Assembly (NCBI GenBank): GCA_013396915.1
Contig: VWZL01004638.1
Coordinates: 1,211,517 to 1,275,516, forward strand
Direction of reading: 5' to 3'
DNA length: 64,000 nt
Source of the DNA: Stercorarius parasiticus
Lineage: Eukaryota > Chordata > Aves > Charadriiformes > Stercorariidae
Positions within the stretch are counted from its first letter, which is position 1. Each line of letters opens with the position of its first letter. Position numbers and translations under genes: made by a program. Positions 1 to 16,839 of this stretch are shown here, piece after piece. Under the pieces are notes generated by a model that saw nothing but the letters and a program-made list of their open reading frames with translations, was not told the DNA's origin and did not search any database.

Positions 1-157
1 CAGTGAGGAGCTGTATTGCTTCACTTCGCTGATATAGACTTGCCACAAATAATACATTGATTTCTGTAGGATATTTGTGTGTTAAAAGGTCTTTCATGCT
101 TTACTAATGGAAACATCTCTATATATGAGTATAAAGTAAATGTAAATACAGTTCAAA

Positions 158-172
158 CAACAACAACAACAA
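158..172. repeat. (CAA)5 microsatellite
   Basis: Five uninterrupted CAA units followed by an A run. Short, low-complexity. Confidence 0.9.
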
Positions 173-3100
173 AAAGTAAAAGGCTCACAGTTCCAGGAGT
201 CTGCATGAAAAAGTCTTGGAATGCAGAATATTTCTAGCGCTTTTTTGCACATTTGATCTGTAGGGATCCTAAGTCTCATGTCCAATGGACTGAACTCTAC
301 TCTGAACGTGTTTTCTGCCTGTACAGTGTGCACGCTTCCCAGCGTGAGTCCTAATGTTTGGTGTGTCAGATTCATAAAAGGCTTTAAAAGTCTAATTCTT
401 CAGACATTGCTTTGCTTCTCATTGTTTTTGCTCATGATGAGGAATCAGAGAAGGCACACAGCACAACAGTCCCTAAGCGGCTAGGGAGAACAGTGTCTGC
501 AGAAATGAATTTTTAACTTAGAGGAGGACATCCACACTCTACATGTAGGATTTCCATACAGCTGACAAAGGGAGGGGAGGAGAAGAATTAACTTTCTAAA
601 CCCAACCTTCATCTTTATTGTGCGTAATACAAGCAAAGGCTCCTTTCCTGACCGCTTAAAAAAACTAACCAAACAAAAATGTTTCTTTTTCATTAAGAGA
701 ATAAAATGAATGAAGAAATAATTTCCCTCCCACATCCTTTCTACATCTCCTTTACTCATCCCAAAAAAACCCCAACAAATAGACTGTCAGCCAAACAAAA
801 CAAAGAATTTACTTTCTCAGCATAATAAATCACCTTTGCTCCTAACCATTCAAATCATAAAGTCCTACACGGTCAGGATAGCTCAAATATCCTAGTCTGA
901 GATAACAACCACCTGTTTTTTTTATTATTTTTTAAGGAGAGGCTTCCCAGACTCCATTTCTATAATTTCAGATGGTCCCAGAGGTTCAAAACTCTCAATA
1001 AGCCATTTTAACAAGAAAATCCTGATAGTCTAATGTCTAGGCCTGTGGAAGTTACAAAACTCAGATATCTAACACATATTCTATTTGCTGCAGGCATTTA
1101 TTTTCTTTTACTATCTAGGTCATCAGTTCATGACTAGGGACAAAAGAAATCCATGGAGAAGTTGAGACTCAATGAGGAGTTTTCAAATTCCTTTAAGTCT
1201 GCAGAGTATCCGCAAAAGAACTTCATTCTTCTTCACTTTACCTTTATATTTAAAAGTAGAAATCAGCGTAAAATAAAGTTCAGCATAGAAAAATACATAC
1301 TTAGTTCACATTAAAGAAGTACTTTTCACTACTGCTGGATGAAACAATAACGAGAAACCATAGTTATGCATGTCTAATGCCTAACATTTTAAGTGGTGAG
1401 AAGACAAAATAGCAGAAGCAATGCTCATCGTTGATTCAAAGGAACATTTTTGAAAGTTAAGAGAAAAACCAGAAGGAACAGATACTCCTAGCTATAGGGA
1501 CAATATGATCAGCAATAACTTGGTTTAAAATGCCAGCAAGTAAATGACCATAAAGAGTTTCTTAATCTAACACTAAATTATGATGAGCTTTAATTCCACT
1601 AGTTTCGGTCAGTGTGAACACAGCCTATAAATCTCATAACCTCACACAGTAGGTTCCACTATTACCAGGCACTTCCTTGAGAACATAGCAGGTCATTGTG
1701 GTCCTAAAAGCAAAATGTAGTCTCTGTGATAGCCAACACAACCCTACAGAACCTGTTGTCCTCCCCCAGTCCACCGATGTTTGACATTGGGCCACCCTTT
1801 TGCCCTGCGTCATGATGCTCCTTCCCTTTCCACGAGTTCCACAGACCAGTATTATCCTTTGGAGATGTCTACTGAAAAGACACATCACATCGTGTGAATC
1901 AATGCACGGTTTACTCTGACCTACACTTTATTCAGCAACCTTGCATAGAAGATTCAGGATTAATAATGAACTATTTGAACCAGTTAGAACAATGCTGGGC
2001 ATTGAGCATGACTCAAACACTTTAGACTAACTGGCTAACGGGCTTTTTCCTCACCATTTACTCACAGCAAACATCCCACTAATGGAGAAAGCATCTTGTC
2101 CCCCAAAGAAGGATTCAGGACAATTGACTGTAAGAGCTATAGAGAAGGAAGGGAATGTCCACATGGGCATTTTCAGGCCATTTGCTTTGGCTTGGCGCAT
2201 GGAGACTTCAAGCCAACGCAAGCTCATTTTGCCCTTACCCTCAACGCACCAGAAGCTGTGTGGCCACATTACTACAATACCGTGCCGGAGTGATCTAGCC
2301 TGTCTCTCAGCAGGGCTTATTAGCTCAGGCTCGGCGCCACATTAACCGCTGCCATATGGCTTCTGGTCTATTCAAAGAGCGAACTGAATGAGCTCACATC
2401 TGCCTGACAAAGTCTGCATAGCTATGCTCTTTAAAATGGCAAACCTGCAGAAAGCTGCAAGGAGAGAATCTTGTAATAGGTTAGGATTTTCAATTGTAGA
2501 AATACAAGCTGTCGCTATTAACAGCTGTGGTCAGGGCTGGAAACTACTCATGGATGTGTTGGAGATGAAAAGGTTCATCTCAAAGAGCTGAGTCTGAAAA
2601 GTGGTGCGAGTATGGTAAGACTCCAAATAGGATGTAAGAAAAGAAAGAGGAAAATTAATACAAAAATAAAATTATGGCCAATATTTTCTCTTCTTTCTGT
2701 TAGCCCAGGCTATTAGTCATATTTTTTACGGCCTTCTAAGATGAGTAGGTTCCTCTGTAGAAGGTGGTAATATTTTTTAGGGCTCCGCCAGAAAAGCCAC
2801 AAACAATGTACAAAACGATGTGACAAATGCTAATCAAAGATAAACGTACCACTGAGAAAGACTCAGATAAGCCTGTGATAATAAAAAAATTACACAGGAA
2901 GTAGCAGCATAGCACAAGATAACCTGATAACTCTTTGTCTTAACACAGAAAGAGTGGTTGTGCAGATGTGGAAACTCGAGTGGTTCAGACACAGCAGGGG
3001 AAAGCACAGGCATGCAGGGTGAATGGAGGAGGAAGATGGGAAAGGTGTCCTGGTGATAATGCAGGAGACAACAGAAGCACATGCCATGGTCAGAACAGAA

Positions 3101-3470
3101 AACAAAGATGATCCAGAAGACACATTTTGAATGATTTGTGGAATCTAGAGAGAAGAGAGACTCCAGCAGGAGCAACAGGGACCTTGAAACAGAGCTTTAA
3201 GCATGAACACAGAAAAACAATGTCACATTTTTTAAAAACTAAGAGCAAGAAACAGCAGGATTTAGAGCCATTCTCACTATCCTCTGGGAGAGCTGCGCGG
3301 TTCCCAATTATTTTTCACAATCTTATACATTTTTTCCCCTTGGGGTGCCAAGTTAACTCACAGCAGCTCCAGTTATGTTGCCAGAGGAAGCAATATTAAT
3401 ACCAGAAAAAATATAAATCATTAGCAAAAAGTACTCTTGATCCTCAAGGAAGACACCATTGTAGGGATCA

Positions 3471-3590
3471 GCAGACGAAGGAAAAAGAGAGGTAGAGTGG
3501 GAAGCCAACCCTCTCAGGGAGTGAGAAAAAGAGACAGAATGAGGAAAAAGGACTGGGAAGAAAGGAAATTGCTGGAGGGCAACAAATATG
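3471..3590. repeat. Purine-rich (GA) stretch
   Basis: The plus strand is strongly biased to A and G with repeated GAAAAAG, GAGA and GGAAG words, broken by a few pyrimidines. No clean repeat unit. The open frame across it (3,437-3,706) is rich in Arg, Lys and Glu only because of the base bias. Confidence 0.6.
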
Positions 3591-3912
3591 TATTGGGAAT
3601 CAGAAGAAAAAATACACTTCTCTTTCTAACCCTCCTGAGGCATATAGGAAATTGCTGCTTGCCCTTTAATCTGCCCCAAAAAAGAAAAACAATTAAAATG
3701 AAATAAAACCCTGAACCCTAGGTACTTGCTCCCCGCCTTCTCCTCACCCCCACTGCTTTGTGTGCTGTGTGTCCAGGCCATGATCTTTCATGCAGCTCTC
3801 CACAGGACAGACTATGTTACCATTAGCATAACATCTTCTACAGGAACATGCCTTCTTTTGCTGTCTATCTAAAATACATCATTTGGGGAGATTAAGATGT
3901 TAAGAGATTAAC

Positions 3913-3986
3913 AATTAATTAATTAATGAAAAAAAAAGAGAGGAGGCTAGAAAAAAAAGAGAAACAGAGAAGAAAGAAATAAGGAT
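3913..3986. repeat. (AATT)n run followed by purine tract
   Basis: An uninterrupted AATT repeat occupies 3,913-3,927. It passes directly into a GA-rich tract (to about 3,986) with A runs and GAGA, GAAA words and only a few pyrimidines. Confidence 0.8.
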
Positions 3987-6900
3987 AAACATCTTGAATT
4001 ACTTTGGAGTGGCACCATAACAGTATGGTTTGCGGCAGGAGCATCACTGTTTTAAAGGGTTAAGACTGTTACGCCCGCGCAGCACACACAGCAACAAATC
4101 TGATCAATTTTTGATTCATTTTTCTTGATTCAGATTCCCACTGCGATTTAACTTTGTAAGGAAAGGTCCCTTTCCTAAATAGGGAATAAATTTCTGCTTT
4201 TTCCACTGTTCCCACCAATACAAACAACCCTTTCTCTTTTCCTTTTTAACTGATAGGCATAGTATTTCTTCCACTTCTTTTTTTCTTTTTTGTTATCACC
4301 GAGATCAAGTTGGGATCACTTATGTAGTTTTAAATTTGCCAAAGCACAATGTGGCTGTGAATTGTCTCCACCATTCACAATGAATGAACCAAGTTCTCTT
4401 TGACAATTCATTAACAAAAAAATTAGGGGCAAATAAATAAAACATCTTCCTATGGACAGTAGCTTTAAGGAGTTTTTCCTGTCAGACAGGAGATCAGAAG
4501 CTTTGTTTTCACATTTTGTAGAAAACATTTTCATCACTCACTCATGTAAAAATAGCATTCTGTGAGACACAATAAATGCTTCGTATTTGTGATGTACTAT
4601 TTAAGGGGCAGGAAACAAAACAGGAATCAAGAATTCAAGTTACAACTTATCTAAAGTAAGAGTGTAAGTCATTCGAAACTGTTGATGTCACAAGACAGAC
4701 ACACAAAAAAGGAATGAAAACCTGTATGCATTATTCATCCTGTAACTTTGATCTTAAAAGCTCAGAAACTTGAACAAGGAAAGATAAATGGCTTCTCAAG
4801 CTTTTTCTTTTAAAAATCAAATGAGGATGATTCAGGATAAATGATAGATAAGAGTTAATACGAAAGAGGGGGAAATTGCAATCACAGTGCCGCACCAAAG
4901 TTTCAATGCAAAGGCTTTGCTTTTTGTACTCAATTACAAAGGATTTCTTTTTTAGGTACCAGCATCCTTTTTCATGTATATGTAATGGATTTTACTTATT
5001 AAAATTTCGTGTTCAGTATGCATAGCTTTTTTCTTCTACCACCTACACCATGACTTCATGTGAACAATTAGGAAGCTTTCTGAACACAGGCTAGTACTGG
5101 TCATGGGGCAGAAACAGAAGCAGCTGTGAAATCCTGACCTCCAAACCTGGCTCAAAAATCAACCTGCTCCAGACCTTATGCAAGATATGCATACATTCTC
5201 CCAGTGGGAAAGCATTGATAATTACAGGCACTCTGACTGCATCCTGATTTTATTGAGGCTTAGTCAATTATGCAGGCATTGCCCCTAAAATACGAGACAA
5301 ATTGAGAGCAAGATCCAAAAGCACATGGAGGTTGCCCTGTCTAGATGGGAGATCCACAAAGTCATCTTTGAACGCTTAGCACTCCTGAGAGTCTGTAATT
5401 ATTGCCAGTTTTTGCCTAAAGATATGCTCAAAGGCCCCACCATCTTGGTTAGATTACTGATGTCAGCATCTTATATACAGGCAATTGCATTTGGGAAGAA
5501 GACGGAGCAGCAACCCAGTTCCTTAAGGGAGGCTCTGAGTAAACCTAATGCAGACAGACAACGCTGCATTCATTACAAATCACAGCATACCAGCCATTTA
5601 CATCAACAGCAAAGCCAAAGGAAGAGCATCTATATTACAGCATGCAGCAGGAAGTTTTGCTTATCTGAGCATCCAAATCGTTACCTCCACACAAGCAGAT
5701 AGCACTAATCAGACGATAGAGTGGGGCTGGACAGATGGAAGAAAAAGGTTGGGTGGAACCAAGGGTACGTTGTGTGATGGAGGAAATGGATGGGGAATAA
5801 GGTGGAAATTTCATTGCAGTAGTGTATAGTAGGAAGGCAGTGGGGACACCGTTTGTAAAGTAGAGGGAGGTTTTGGGGTATAAAAGGAAGATGGCTGAGA
5901 AGTGAATGGATGCACACTGAACGCATTCACAGGCTTACAAGCAACCAATATTCACTGCAAATCCTATGAGTGCCCAAGCAAGTCATTGCTAATGGTACTC
6001 GCAGCCACTGATGCTCCTGCCAACTGTACCTAGACAAAATACATTTGGAAAGACCAAGCCCAGTGGTTACAGCAGTCAGCAGAAATGAAGAGACTTGACT
6101 GCACTTCCTCCTCAGCCTGAGGGAATGCAAACTCATAGCTTTCGGCGCCAAGGTAAGTGCCTAAAACACATGGCTGTGTCCTAATGACACTGGGCTGTCA
6201 TGCAAAGGAGATGGCTAGACTGATGGGGCTGGCAGGAGGCCTGTTCCTGGTGAGGACACCTAGAAGCCCGGAGTCCTGGCCTAGATCCTCACTCCAAGCG
6301 ATTTGTGGGTCTAAGAACTTCACCTGGCAAGACAGTGATTCCAAAGGCGTAAACACCGCTAAGGGCTGAAAACAGATCAAGGGACTTCCCTGCCCCAGTG
6401 AGCTCCCTTCTCACTCTCTCACAGACAAGGCTTTCCATCTTTCCCCATCGTGTCTCTGCTCCAAGAGAGTCGCATAGCCTCTCCTAGTGCAGGCAGAACG
6501 TTTCAGAAATTGGAAAAATGTGTTTTATTTTTACACTGTTCATAGTGAGAAATTAGAGTGATTCACTGGACTGCACTGAAGCACTCCTTTTCAGCTAAAC
6601 ATATTATAGAAGGGATTCTTGATTTCACAGTAACCCCAGGAGAAAAATTAACTAGATGAGCACAGAATTGCACCAGTTCTGCTGTGGCCTCAGGATAATT
6701 GTTTTTCAATTCAACAAATTAATTTAAAGATAAGTATTTGCTTCACATGCAAGACTGTCATTCCCACTTCATTTGTAATAAATATATGGAGAGGGATTAG
6801 CCACATCAAGCATATGCTTTCATACTGTGGTGTAAAGAATACACATGAGAAGAATCATGTTTAGCTCCAATGCACTGAGAAAACTGTTTATAGGCAACAG

Positions 6901-8001
6901 ACTCAAGAGCAGAGAGAAAAAAATGTTTTGATGATGCTTCTTCATCAGATGTACCCAGTGGACATGTGTACACTGAAGAGCCTAAACCGAGTCTGACTTG
7001 TACTAAAACTGAGCAGTACTGGGAGAGCTGCGCTCAAAGAAAATCTCTGTTTCTATAATCTCCATCACAGATAGCTGTGCCCATACCCTTACTTTCATTT
7101 CGTATTTGTTCCGTTCACTACTGTTTATAACCTGAAACACATATAAATTTATTTCTCTTCAAAGCACATTTATTTGCCCTACAAATGGACCAAAAATATG
7201 CAAAGACTACTTTGATTTTTATTATCTCACCTACATAAACATATCGATTTCCTTAACCCTACCAGGACAAAATAATATTTTCTTTTTATTGCATTCCAGA
7301 GGATGTTGTGCCTTAACTTGGATCTTATTTAACTGCTATTTATGTACATCTCTTGCTTCAAACTCTCTGCCAGGAACCAAGACACCACCTCTGGCACCCT
7401 TAATACTCAGTCTGTAAAGCCCAGTTCTGCTGACTCAAAGATCAACATTGTCATTGCAGATGAGAAAAAAAGCTTCCACATATTAAAAATAAGGTTGCTC
7501 CACAGATATACGATCTTTTTGAAGAAAGTATAGATGTGAATCAAAAAGGAGGTGTCAAGCATCATCCCTTATTTCAAAAAAGCACAATCTTAATATTTAT
7601 TTTAAATCTCTTGTCAGAAAGGAAAACATTAATATGAAATGCTTTAAACAGCCTTGGACACTTGCAGAACTCTTAAAATGGCAATGAGCTAAAGATCAAC
7701 AAGCCTTTAAGAATGAAAACACTGGAAATGCTTTAGAAGTGGAGCCACTAAAGTATATTCATTGATTAAACACCCACTGGTACTGTTGTCCCAAAGCACG
7801 GCCGTTTACCTGGTGTGCATATATTGAACACCAACACATACAGTTTGACATTTCCCAATCTGGTAATTTCATGGCTTAAAAATAGGAAGGTAACACCTGT
7901 AAAATGTATTCCCTGAAATTTAGTATCACTGAGTCAGTGAGAGTTTTGCCATCAAATGAACGCAGATTTTCATTTAAAATAGATGCATCTATATGAAAAA
8001 C

Positions 8002-8045
8002 TTTTTTTTTTTAAAAAAAGGTTGATTTCATATAAAAATGAAATC
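8002..8045. repeat. T-run/A-run and 8-bp hairpin
   Basis: A run of T is followed by a run of A at 8,002-8,019. Next to it lies a perfect 8-bp inverted repeat, GATTTCAT (8,024-8,031) and ATGAAATC (8,038-8,045), with a 6-base loop. No function is assigned. Confidence 0.6.
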
Positions 8046-10089
8046 TATCACTTAAAGCCCAACAACTTCATCCTTATTTTAGCTGTTGTACTCTTCTAAT
8101 TCTTTCTGTTTCTGTTGATAAACTAAAATGGAAATGACCTAAAGGAGATAAATTAACAGAAATGGAATAATCCTAAATCAGGTTTCAAAATTAATATTTT
8201 TTGCCCATCTGTCCTTTAGCACGTTGTCCATTCCAGGTCCCCATCTCCCCTTGCCTCCCAGCCACTAGCATGATGATACAGATGGTTACTGCAAAGCTGT
8301 TAAGACGTACATCTGAATGCATATTTATCCACTTGGCAAGATCCTGCTACAGCTGTAAGTCGATGCAAATCTGCATTACAATGTAGCTTCAGTCTCCTGC
8401 CTGTGTGAGAAAGCAGCCATGATATTAATAGTGCTGCTTAAGACAATGCCAGGCAAATATGACTTAAATGAATGCAGTTGAACTAGCTATCACAGCACTG
8501 TTAATTTACACCTCTGAAAACAAACACTCATTTGGGCACGTGAAACAAGTGTATATCTCCACCTACATCAAAACTCGTTTTCATTTGTTTGTTTTTAGAA
8601 GCAGAAACTGATAACACAAGATAACTCCACCACATGTTATGGTGAAAGAATACTATGTAGGTGAGTAGTTGATACAATCACCAGAAAAGAAAACCAAACT
8701 GAGTGTTTTTATTCCACTGTAAGCACAGTTTTAATACATACAGGTGGCACTGCCAGTCAATGATAGTTGCTTTTGTTCTGGGTACGTCTTTGTTCCAGCA
8801 GCTGGGAGAAGAGCAGTCATCACGGGTAACGAAAGAAATGTATTTATTAGGCAACACCTGAAAATCCTTCAAGAGAATAAACTATAGTAATAGAAAATGC
8901 AAGTTTAGAAAGCATTTCCTGAAAGAAAACAATACCGCTGGATTCTTCTCTTTATCTCAGGTCAATTGACTTGTCACAGTGGGAAGGAGATTTGAAAAGG
9001 AAATTGCAAGTTCTTAGCAAGTATGATTGGAGGAATTGAGTTAATAGCCAGCAATCAGTATAGGTTCGGTAGGGTACTTTTAAAAATTTAAATGCATGCA
9101 TACGCCACAACTACTGAATGCCTGAGCTTTGTCTTGTTTGTAAAAAAACAAATGGACCAACAGGCAATTCAAATTTAATTGGTAATTTTTTACTTAGGGT
9201 GCTGGGGTTTAAGTGTTCTTCCATTAAAAATTTCCATCATTTCAGCATATGATTGAGGTATATAAATTGTATGTGCCTCTGGTCTTGTTTTACACTCGTA
9301 ATCTTCCCAGTACCGATAGGATCCTATATGGTATGTGCTTTCAGATGATACTGTTTCTCACCATATGGAAAGATGTTTTGTATCACCATGTTGGCAGCAT
9401 ACAAATGATTTTGAACTCATTTTTCATTCCCATTTCTTCAAGCCATGTAGGCTTGTTAGCTTATTGTTTCACATGTCAAAAATTAAGAGCAGCATAGCTT
9501 TCTGACTTGAGAAGCTGCTTTGTCAATACTCTTGAATAATCGTGCACTGTATTGAGCGAGCTACAGATACAAATGAGTACAACACCACCTCTTAACAAAA
9601 AACCAGCTTAATTTGAGAGGGTAGGATAAGCCATCATCTCCCTAAAGAAATGTGACTATATCCCAAAAACCTTCTTATCCTTTCTAATACAATGCACAAC
9701 TTTTCTGCATGGATTCTTTTTAACAGAATTAAAAAAGAAGTCTCACTTAGACTACTAGTAGTTCCTCCTTCTAACCAAAGAAGGCCGATATTATAGGTTG
9801 CAGAAACTTGTAGGTGGATAAAAGGCAAGAAAATTATAGGACAGTGACAAATACAATGAATTTCATTTCCACAAGCTTCTAATTCCTCCGAGGAAAGAAG
9901 AACATAGGTTTTGCATGTCCCTTTTTAACAAACAAATGCACACCCTGCAATGAAGTAGTACCAGACTAGAGGATGCATTCCAAGCTAAATGCAAACTGGC
10001 CTTGCCTCCGAGGCAAGCAAAAGACAGATCACACAAAGTACAGCATGGCTGGATGCCCACATGCTCAAGAGACTAGTAATTTTAGATTA

Positions 10090-12210
<2,121 letters not shown>

Positions 12211-12325
12211 TATAGAATAATTTAGGTTGGAAGGGACCTCTGAAGGTCATCTAGTCTACAACGAGATGCTATTGCATGAACATGTTCTCTTGGATGAACT
12301 AGGTCTCTCAAACAGACCTAGTCTA
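12211..12325 (-). mobile_element. CR1 LINE, short 3'-end fragment
   Basis: The left part (12,211-12,256) reads TATAGAATAATTTAGGTTGG, then AAGGGACCTCTGAAGGTCAT and CTAGTCTA, which is the antisense of the conserved avian CR1 3' untranslated end (compare 24,984-25,045 and 41,071-41,130 in this window). To its right the match decays quickly, though the spacing of CTAGGTCTCTCA still resembles the CR1 pattern. It is a 5'-truncated, old copy of about 100 bases with no coding potential. The right boundary is uncertain by tens of bases. Confidence 0.8.
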
Positions 12326-15300
12326 GAAAGTTTATTTAAAAAAACCAAAACCACAACCATGCACCTATTGCTTGGCGTACAAAAACCTGAGAAAGCATGC
12401 TCCATCTAAGAACAAAGAATTTCTCGCTCTAAAAAGCAAAACACATAGATGTGTTCCTTCTATGGACTAGGGAAAATTGAAAATGTTTTCAGCTATAAAA
12501 TTAATCCAGGTTACATCTAGAGGAAATAGTGTTTTCAGAAAGGGGAATTATGTCATTTTTAGTTATTCAGAAAGGTAAGTCAAAAGACCAATCCTTTAGC
12601 TTCTCTTCTGCTTTCAACAAAACTTTGTTAAGTTTAACCTTCATTCTCTTACAGATTCCTTACTACATTCCCCTAAATATTGATGCATCAAAGTTGGATA
12701 CATCAAATTATTTTGGTTATGGGAGTGTTAAAATACTATTCACATACACTGAAAACCTTCTATATACTTATTCCGTTTATACTGAATATGGCGTTAATAA
12801 CCAGATGCAACTTCTGTTCCCAAGTAGCCCTCAAGCCATCCAGATACAGTAAATCATGTAGTGTAAGTGGCTAGGCTGACACTGCTTTCTGCTGAAGTCA
12901 AAGAATTTTTTCAATTTACTTTAATAGAGGCTTGATCTGGCTTGGAGCCATTGGTCATATTATTACTTCTTTTTTCACTTCCCCAAACTAAAGGACATAA
13001 AAGAAGAAGAAACAGAAGTTGCACTAAGAAACCCCCATATATCCAGTTCCCAGTGCCAACAGCACATGAAAGTGCACAAGAGTTTATTTGCTACACCACA
13101 GTTCTATTGCAACTCAATAAAAGGGGTATTTTGACCATGAGTAAGAAGCCTGTTATTACTGCTGAAGATTGTATCACTTGGATAAAGCTAAGAGACTTAT
13201 AAAAAGAAGTGCCCTTAAGTTTAAAAAAAAAAAATCAAAAAAATCGAGTGAAGTGATCTTAATAAACCGTAAGTGCTTTTCAAGCCTGAAAGACCTTGTA
13301 AATCTAAGAAGAATGCCTATCAGATAGCACCTCAGATGGCTTTTAGCACCTTTGAAGCAACAAAGAAGTCCAGTACTTGCATAATAAAAACAAATTACTT
13401 CAGTAGTTCCTACACTCCTTAGTCTTATATCAGCTTCACAAGCATAGTACCTTGTCTGTAAACCAAGACCTTTCACAAATTAACCAATGCTTAATAGAAT
13501 GCCTTAGGAGGACATCAAAGGTCCAGGCCATAGATACATCAAAACAAGTATTTTTTTTCCATTTACTATGAATTATTTTGGCTCTAACATTACATAATGA
13601 AATGCTAACAAAATGTAATCCATTAGAGATTACTCCACAGATAGTCGTCATGTAATTATTTTTGCAGCTGTAAAGTAGATACGCGCTCTGTTTTTTGCCT
13701 CAGGCCCTGGCAATCTTGCATGAAGTTATAAATTTAAAATTTTCTTCCCTTACTGAAAAAAAAATCATTTTTTTCTTTTCTATCTGTCATAGTCAAGGCT
13801 CACTGTAAATTGAGAATACTTTTCCTTTTGAAGATATATTAGGAGTATACTTTGTAATTCAGTACAGCATGTGCTTATGCTTGCCTTTTTTTCTTTTTTA
13901 ACAAATTCTGTGTAATATCTTCATAAACTCCCCCTACATTTCTGACATACTGTGGGTAAGGTTTTCTAACATCTTACTCTACTCTAGTATTTTCTAAAAT
14001 ACAATGAATAATGATCCTAATTATTGTCATTGCACAGCTAGGACAACTCCATGATCTTGCTGTGTGAACTCTGAACTCCTCTGTTTGTGCTTAAAACACT
14101 TTTATGTGATGCTTGCTGAACTTAACAGGTTCAAGATCAACTTTTGCTACTCCACTTAAAAGTCAACTACTCATACTACTATTTAACGTTGTTTACTATT
14201 CAATCAATAAACCCATTGCACTTTCCCCAGAGAATCTTTCCCAGAGTAGAAGGGAACTAGGAATCCCTTGAGGATAATTTTTTATTGACAAGCAACATAA
14301 GTAAAGGCAGGAGGTTTTTTTGTGTGTGTAAACCCTAAACAGAGCTTTTAAAAACGTAGCACGCTGTGGTTTTTTTCTTAAGTTTATTGTTGACTACTAT
14401 GAAAAAGAGTAGAGTCATTACTGGGTGAAATGGGAGGTAGGCAGGCAGGTTTTTTTTACATATACACTGTGCAGGTATTTAAGAAAGATTATTGTTAGAG
14501 TTTATCATTAAATAACTGTGATCTACGTCAAAGACAATAAGGCAAACCAAACCAAAACACCAGAAAAAAGAAAGCAACCAGAAAGCTTTAGTCAATAACT
14601 GAAATGAATGAGTTTGTTAGGAACACACTAATTACCATCATACGTTGTGGATATCATGCTTTAACAGGTGGTACCATTTAAGAACTGAAGATAAGAAATT
14701 ACAGGTCTATTCTAGTCAGACTGGCTAGACACTTCATGCTAGATCAGTTCAAAGCAGCGCACCAAAATATATCCAGGATCCCTAATCAACCAAGATATTA
14801 CAGCCATGGTCACCCAGTGAACAGAGGAAGAGAGGAAAACGAAGACGTTTTGGGTGCAGTTTCATAATCAGATTAAGGCAATCTGAATCCATTTCAGTTC
14901 TTCTAAAAGAGATCATCCAGACTTGCTTCCTGCTAACTTTCCTGCACTGCCCTGGACAAAACACACTATTTTGCAAGGCCAGTTGCTGGAGAGAGATCAC
15001 TGAGCCAAAGTCTCACACAACTAAGACAACCAAAAAGATCCCAACAATTTCCACTCTTTTAGCATGAAGATAATATACATGTTTCCTTGTATTCCGGCAC
15101 ATGCCTCGAAAATGGGTAAAAATAGAAGAAATGCTCGTTCCTCACATGGCTTTATAAAACCGCCAGACCTCAACTAACGAGCAAGTTTCCTCCCAGCAAA
15201 CAAAAATGAACTAACACCAAACTATGCGCTAAAGCTGAGCAATACAACCCTACTAAAGGCCCACTGCCCTGGTTTTGGCTAATTTTGTTATAAAACCCCC

Positions 15301-16803
15301 ATGTAATAGATTTTAATTTGTTTAATACACACCAATTCTATTATTTTAATTCCTGTAAATTTATAACAAGTATTTCAATGTTTCTCTTTCCAACCCCCGA
15401 CAAAACAGCAGTATTACAAAGAAAGTTTCCACCTAATATGAGGAACAAAACAACAACACTGTGCACTTGCTGTAAAGTGCTGTAAGATTAGGAAAGTGAA
15501 AAATGGGATTCAGGAGGTTATATAAATGTTCCAATCCCATGAACCCATAATCAAAGACAAACTAAGTATTTCTTAGTCAGGATTGAGCTGTTACTCAAAA
15601 GCAGAACAGTAATTTAGGACAGCAATGATCCCTTTTCCCCACTACCTACTGAACTTGTAATTCAAACTTAAAGATACACAGCAGACATTTTTGGCATTAA
15701 AATATACTGTAAAACGTTTGTCAATTGGAGCAGTGCTTCAAAACAGGTGCTTAATTTTAATTACAAGCATCAGCCAGAACTGTGGTTTAAAGACTTTGCT
15801 GGCATGAAATTTATACAGATGTCAGACTATCATTTTTAATACATGCATGCCACTAATGGGGAAGTGTTATGGCACCTACTTAAGTTCAAAAAGAATAAAA
15901 ATTGCACACATGATCAGATTTAAGACAGTATGTGTGTTACCAAAATGTATCTTAGACCTTATTAAACTCTTCAAGAATGTTATCTGGTTTGAGTAAAAAC
16001 TTGATCTTTTACAAATGAGAAATATTCTTTTCCAAAGACAAACCCCTAAAAGTTTCCATACGGTCATGTGAAGTTAAAGCAAAAACTGGTTCCCTGAAAA
16101 AAATTATTTCTTTTCCTTTCTGAAGGCGTTAAAAACAGGTTAACACTGGCTTTAACTACAGTACATAGTCATTACAATGGAACAGAAGGAGTAGAGCTAT
16201 AAATAGTCAGAAATTACTGTTATGATCTTCTAACAAGATCACTCATGTAGTACAGGCAATAATTTTATGCAGTGACCGAGTCCAGCAATACGGTATTGCA
16301 CATTTCAAAACATGTCTACACTTTTATAGATCCTCCAACAGGTAGCCTGGGGGCTCCTCACTTTCATCATTTTTAGTTCTCATCCCATTCCTGCCTTGAA
16401 GCACTTTGACCTCAGCTATTGGATCTCGCTACACCTTTCTCGGTCAGACTAAAGAGCCTTCTATGGACAAGCAGATGCCCATCAGTTCAGTATCTAGATC
16501 TCTAATCTTCTTCCAGCCTTCTCTGAGCTTCAAAACTACAGAACACTGGGCATGTGGCCTAACAGTTTAAGTCCCTCACGCACAGCCCTCTTACGACACA
16601 GGACTTCCCTGATGACACAGTCTAACAATTCGCATTGAAGAGGTTTCCAGATATAAGAGACTGCTCGTTGTAAAGAGCCTGACCATAAGGTGCAGTGCAG
16701 TTAGATGTACGGAATAGCAGCAGTGAAATTAGATCACACTTCTAAAATGTTAACAGAATGTACTGCCTCAATTACTGTAACCTTTAAGTTGTTTTAAAAT
16801 GTA

Positions 16804-16839
16804 TTCTCTCTAAAGAGAGATAAATTCTCTCTAAAGACA
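16804..16839. repeat. Short direct repeat, 15 bases twice
   Basis: TTCTCTCTAAAGAGA (16,804-16,818) is repeated with one change as TTCTCTCTAAAGACA (16,825-16,839), separated by six bases. It probably arose by local duplication. Confidence 0.75.

Noticed and set aside
5325..5702. 125-codon plus-strand open frame
   Set aside because: No recognisable motif, and a second overlapping frame of 93 codons (5,548-5,829) is equally open.
12529..12852. 107-codon plus-strand open frame, Tyr/Leu/Ser-rich
   Set aside because: Composition follows AT-rich DNA; no domain, and it is antisense to the gene.
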